64,000 bases of DNA, from contig CM044317.1 in the NCBI GenBank assembly GCA_024291935.2, positions 19,056,230-19,120,229 of the forward strand. Reading direction: 5' to 3'. The notes beneath the pieces are model-generated. The model was not told the DNA's origin. It worked only from the letters and a program-made list of their open reading frames with translations, and ran no database searches. Source of the DNA: Okapia johnstoni (lineage: Eukaryota > Chordata > Mammalia > Artiodactyla > Giraffidae). Position 1 is the first letter of the stretch; each line of letters starts with the position of its first letter. The position numbers and the translations under genes are program-made. Shown one piece after another: positions 61,936 to 64,000 of this stretch.

Positions 61936-61994
61936 AAAGAAAGTGCCTCTTGTTGGCGAGGGTATGGAGAAAAAGGAATCCTTGGACATTGTTG

Positions 61995-62197
61995 TGCATG
62001 CATACTAAGTCGCTTCAGTCATGTTTGACTCTTCGCAATCGTATGGACTGTGGCCTGCCAGGCTCCTCTGTCCATGGGATTCTCCATGAAAGAACACTGG
62101 AGTGGGTTGCCATGCCCTTCACCATGGGATCTTCCTGATCCAGGGATCGAACCTGGGTATCCCACATTGCAGACAGACTTTTTACCATTTGAATCAC
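61995..62197 (-). mobile_element. Bov-tA SINE nested in L1, minus strand
   Basis: Flanked by CATTGTTG (61987-61994 and 62198-62205). TACTAAGTCGCTTCAGTC at the tail side and ACCATTTGAATCACC at the head side. Confidence 0.94.
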
Positions 62198-62299
62198 CAT
62201 TGTTGGCAGGGATGTGAATTGGTACAGCCATTATGGAAAACAATATGAAGTTCTCCAACATTTTAAAATGGGACCACTATATGATCCAGAAATCACTCT

Positions 62300-62505
62300 G
62301 AAAGTGAAAGTTGCTCAGTCATGTCCAACTCTTTGCAACCCATGGATTGTTGCCTTCCAGGCTCCTCTGTCCATGGAATTCTCAAGGCCAGAATACTGGA
62401 GTGGGTAGCCATTCCTTTCTCCGGGGGATCTTGCCAACCCAGGGATCAAACCCAGGTCTCCCGCATTGCAGGTGGATTATTTACCATCTGAGCCACTAGG
62501 TAACT
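62300..62505 (-). mobile_element. Bov-tA SINE nested in L1, minus strand
   Basis: Flanked by AATCACTCT (62291-62299) and AATCCCTCT (62506-62514), one mismatch. GTGAAAGTTGCTCAGTC, GGATCTTGCCAACCC and ACCATCTGAGCCACTAGG identify it. Confidence 0.93.
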
Positions 62506-62727
62506 AATCCCTCTACTAGGGGTATAAACAAAGGAAATGAAATGAGTATCTCAAATAGCCAAGATATGGAAATAGCCTAAGTGTCCATTGATGGGCGAAT
62601 GGATAAAGAAAAAGTAATAATATGTTACATACACATGGAGTGGAATATTATTCATAGAACATTAGCTATAAAAATGGAATATTAGCCACAAAATGGAATA
62701 TTTGTCATTAAAAATGAAGGTAAGGCC

Positions 62728-63182
62728 ATTATAGTCAAAGATGTGATTTTTCCAGTAGTCATGTGTGAATGTGAGAGTTGGACAATAAAGAAGGCTGAGC
62801 ACAGAAGAAATGATGCTTTCAAACTGTGGTGCTGGAGAAGACACCTGAGAGTCCCTTGGACTGCAAGGAGATCAAACCAGTCAATCCTAAAGGAAATCAA
62901 CCTTGAATATTTGTTGGAAGGACTGATGCTGAAGCTGAGGTTCTAATCCTTTGGCCACCTGATACAAAGATCCAACTCACTGGAAAAGATCCTGATGCTG
63001 GAAAAGATTGAGAGAAGGAGGAGAAGGGAGTGATGGTTGGATGATTGGATGACATCACTGACTCAATGGACATGAGTTTTCACATACTCTGGGAGACAGT
63101 AAAGGACAGGGAAGCCTGGCATGCTGTAGTTCATGGGGTCACAAAGATTTGGACACAACTTAGTGACTGAACAACAACAACA
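62728..63182 (+). mobile_element. BovB 3' fragment nested in L1
   Basis: C-terminal coding part to the 3' end: GATTTTTCCAGTAGTCATG, GGAGAAGACACCTGAGAG and CACATACTCTGGGAGAC, ending GACTGAACAACAACAAC. It carries several substitutions and a small deletion near 63030, so it is older than the first BovB copies. Confidence 0.9.
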
Positions 63183-63447
63183 AGAGCCACCATTTGCAAT
63201 AACATTGGTGAACTTAGAGGACATTATGTTAAGTGAAATAAGCCAGACATAGAAAGACAAATACTGTATGATCTCTCTTGTATGTGAAATCGAAAAAAGT
63301 CAAGCTCATAGAGCCAGAGTAGAACAGTGGTTACCAGAAGTAAGGGAATGGAGAACCTGGGGAGATGTTGGTCAAGAATGGAAAATTTCAGTTATGAGTA
63401 AGTTTGGGGGATCTAATGTACAGCATGATGACTATCCAGTTAGTGAC

Positions 63448-63471
63448 ATATATATATAATAATAATAATCT
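63448..63471. repeat. (TA)n(TAA)n microsatellite
   Basis: TATATATATA followed by four TAA units, inside the L1 3' region. Confidence 0.9.
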
Positions 63472-64000
63472 ATAGCTAATAATATGTATTGTATATTTCA
63501 ATTTGCTGAGAGTTTCTTAAATGTTCTCAGAAAAAACAAGAGAAGTAACTATGTGAGGTAATGGATGTGTGAATTAACTTGACTGTAGCAATCATTTCAC
63601 AAAGTATCTGTATATCAAAGTACCACATTGCACACCTTAAACATACATTATTTTGTTTGTCAATTATACCTCAAAAACCTGGGGAAAAAGAACATGCTTT
63701 TATTCTGGATCTTAAAATAGAAACAGGTTTTTCCACAGATAGAAAGAAAACTAAAGGACATGTACTCTTTGCCTGCCTCCCAGGTCACAGTCAAATGATG
63801 CCAGCCTGAAAATAAATTACTTAGCACAGAACCTGCCTTCTGTCTCCCTTCCCCTTTCCATCTGACCACCCAGATCTCCTTTTGCCTTGGTAGTGAGGAA
63901 TTTTTTAAGATACTTTTCTGTGAGGCTCGGAAGGAGTTTTGAATATATAAAGAACTGACATAATAAAACTCTTAAAAGTGCTATATAAGTTTTAATACCA

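Larger units (their letters stand above)
61940..63695 (+). mobile_element. Old L1 3' region interrupted by three insertions
   Basis: L1 segments at 61940-61994, 62198-62299, 62506-62727 and 63183-63695 join into one order: GGCGAGGGTATGGAGAAA, TGAATTGGTACAGCCATTA, AAGTGTCCATTGATGGGC, TTAAGTGAAATAAGCCAG, ACCTTAAACATACATTAT and CAATTATACCTCAAAAACC. Two Bov-tA SINEs and a BovB separate them. Confidence 0.85.

Overview
This window is vertebrate nuclear DNA from a ruminant, most likely a bovid. The call rests on the dispersed repeats: BovB (RTE-type) retrotransposons, Bov-tA/BOV-A2 SINEs made from a tRNA-like head plus a BovB-derived tail, ruminant L1 3' ends and CHR-type SINEs, laid over older mammalian MIR, L2, L1M and LTR fossils. 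Nothing prokaryotic is present: no operons, CRISPR array or phage genes. The exact species cannot be read from the sequence.

Only one host-gene segment is evident: a 250-nt protein-coding exon on the minus strand at 58469-58718. It encodes part of the extracellular glutamate-binding domain of metabotropic glutamate receptor 1 (GRM1). The reading frame is intact, both splice sites are canonical, and the codon phases match GRM1 residues G234 (split) to S317 (split). The rest of the window is intron of that gene: about 5.3 kb of the upstream intron at 58719-64000 and at least 58.5 kb of the downstream intron at 1-58468. In gene orientation the window reads from right to left.

Layout. 1-4.4 kb: two BovB pieces in opposite orientation, then a decayed L1. 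4.4-13 kb: mostly unique AT-rich intron with MIR and L2 fossils. 13-28 kb: SINEs, MIRs, older L1 pieces and LTR-like fossils. 28-36 kb: dense young insertions, including a twin-primed L1 with a clear target-site duplication and oppositely oriented SINEs. 36-43 kb: sparse, with a 74-bp tandem duplication. 43-54 kb: two long defective BovB copies, one preceded by a stray L1 5' leader, and nested L1 and DNA-transposon insertions. 54.9-58.4 kb: repeat-poor sequence next to the exon. 58.4-64 kb: a (CT)n tract just inside the downstream intron, the exon, a CHR SINE, and an old L1 interrupted by three later insertions.

All retrotransposon reading frames seen are broken; none looks able to move. I found no previously undescribed biological system. 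The items most worth checking are the pyrimidine microsatellite a few bases from the GRM1 5' splice site, the L1-leader/BovB junction, the twin-primed L1, G-quadruplex-prone tracts on the gene-sense strand, and inverted repeat pairs that could form double-stranded RNA in the GRM1 pre-mRNA. Family names for repeats come from recognised sequence features, not from a database search, and repeat ends are approximate unless a target-site duplication is given.
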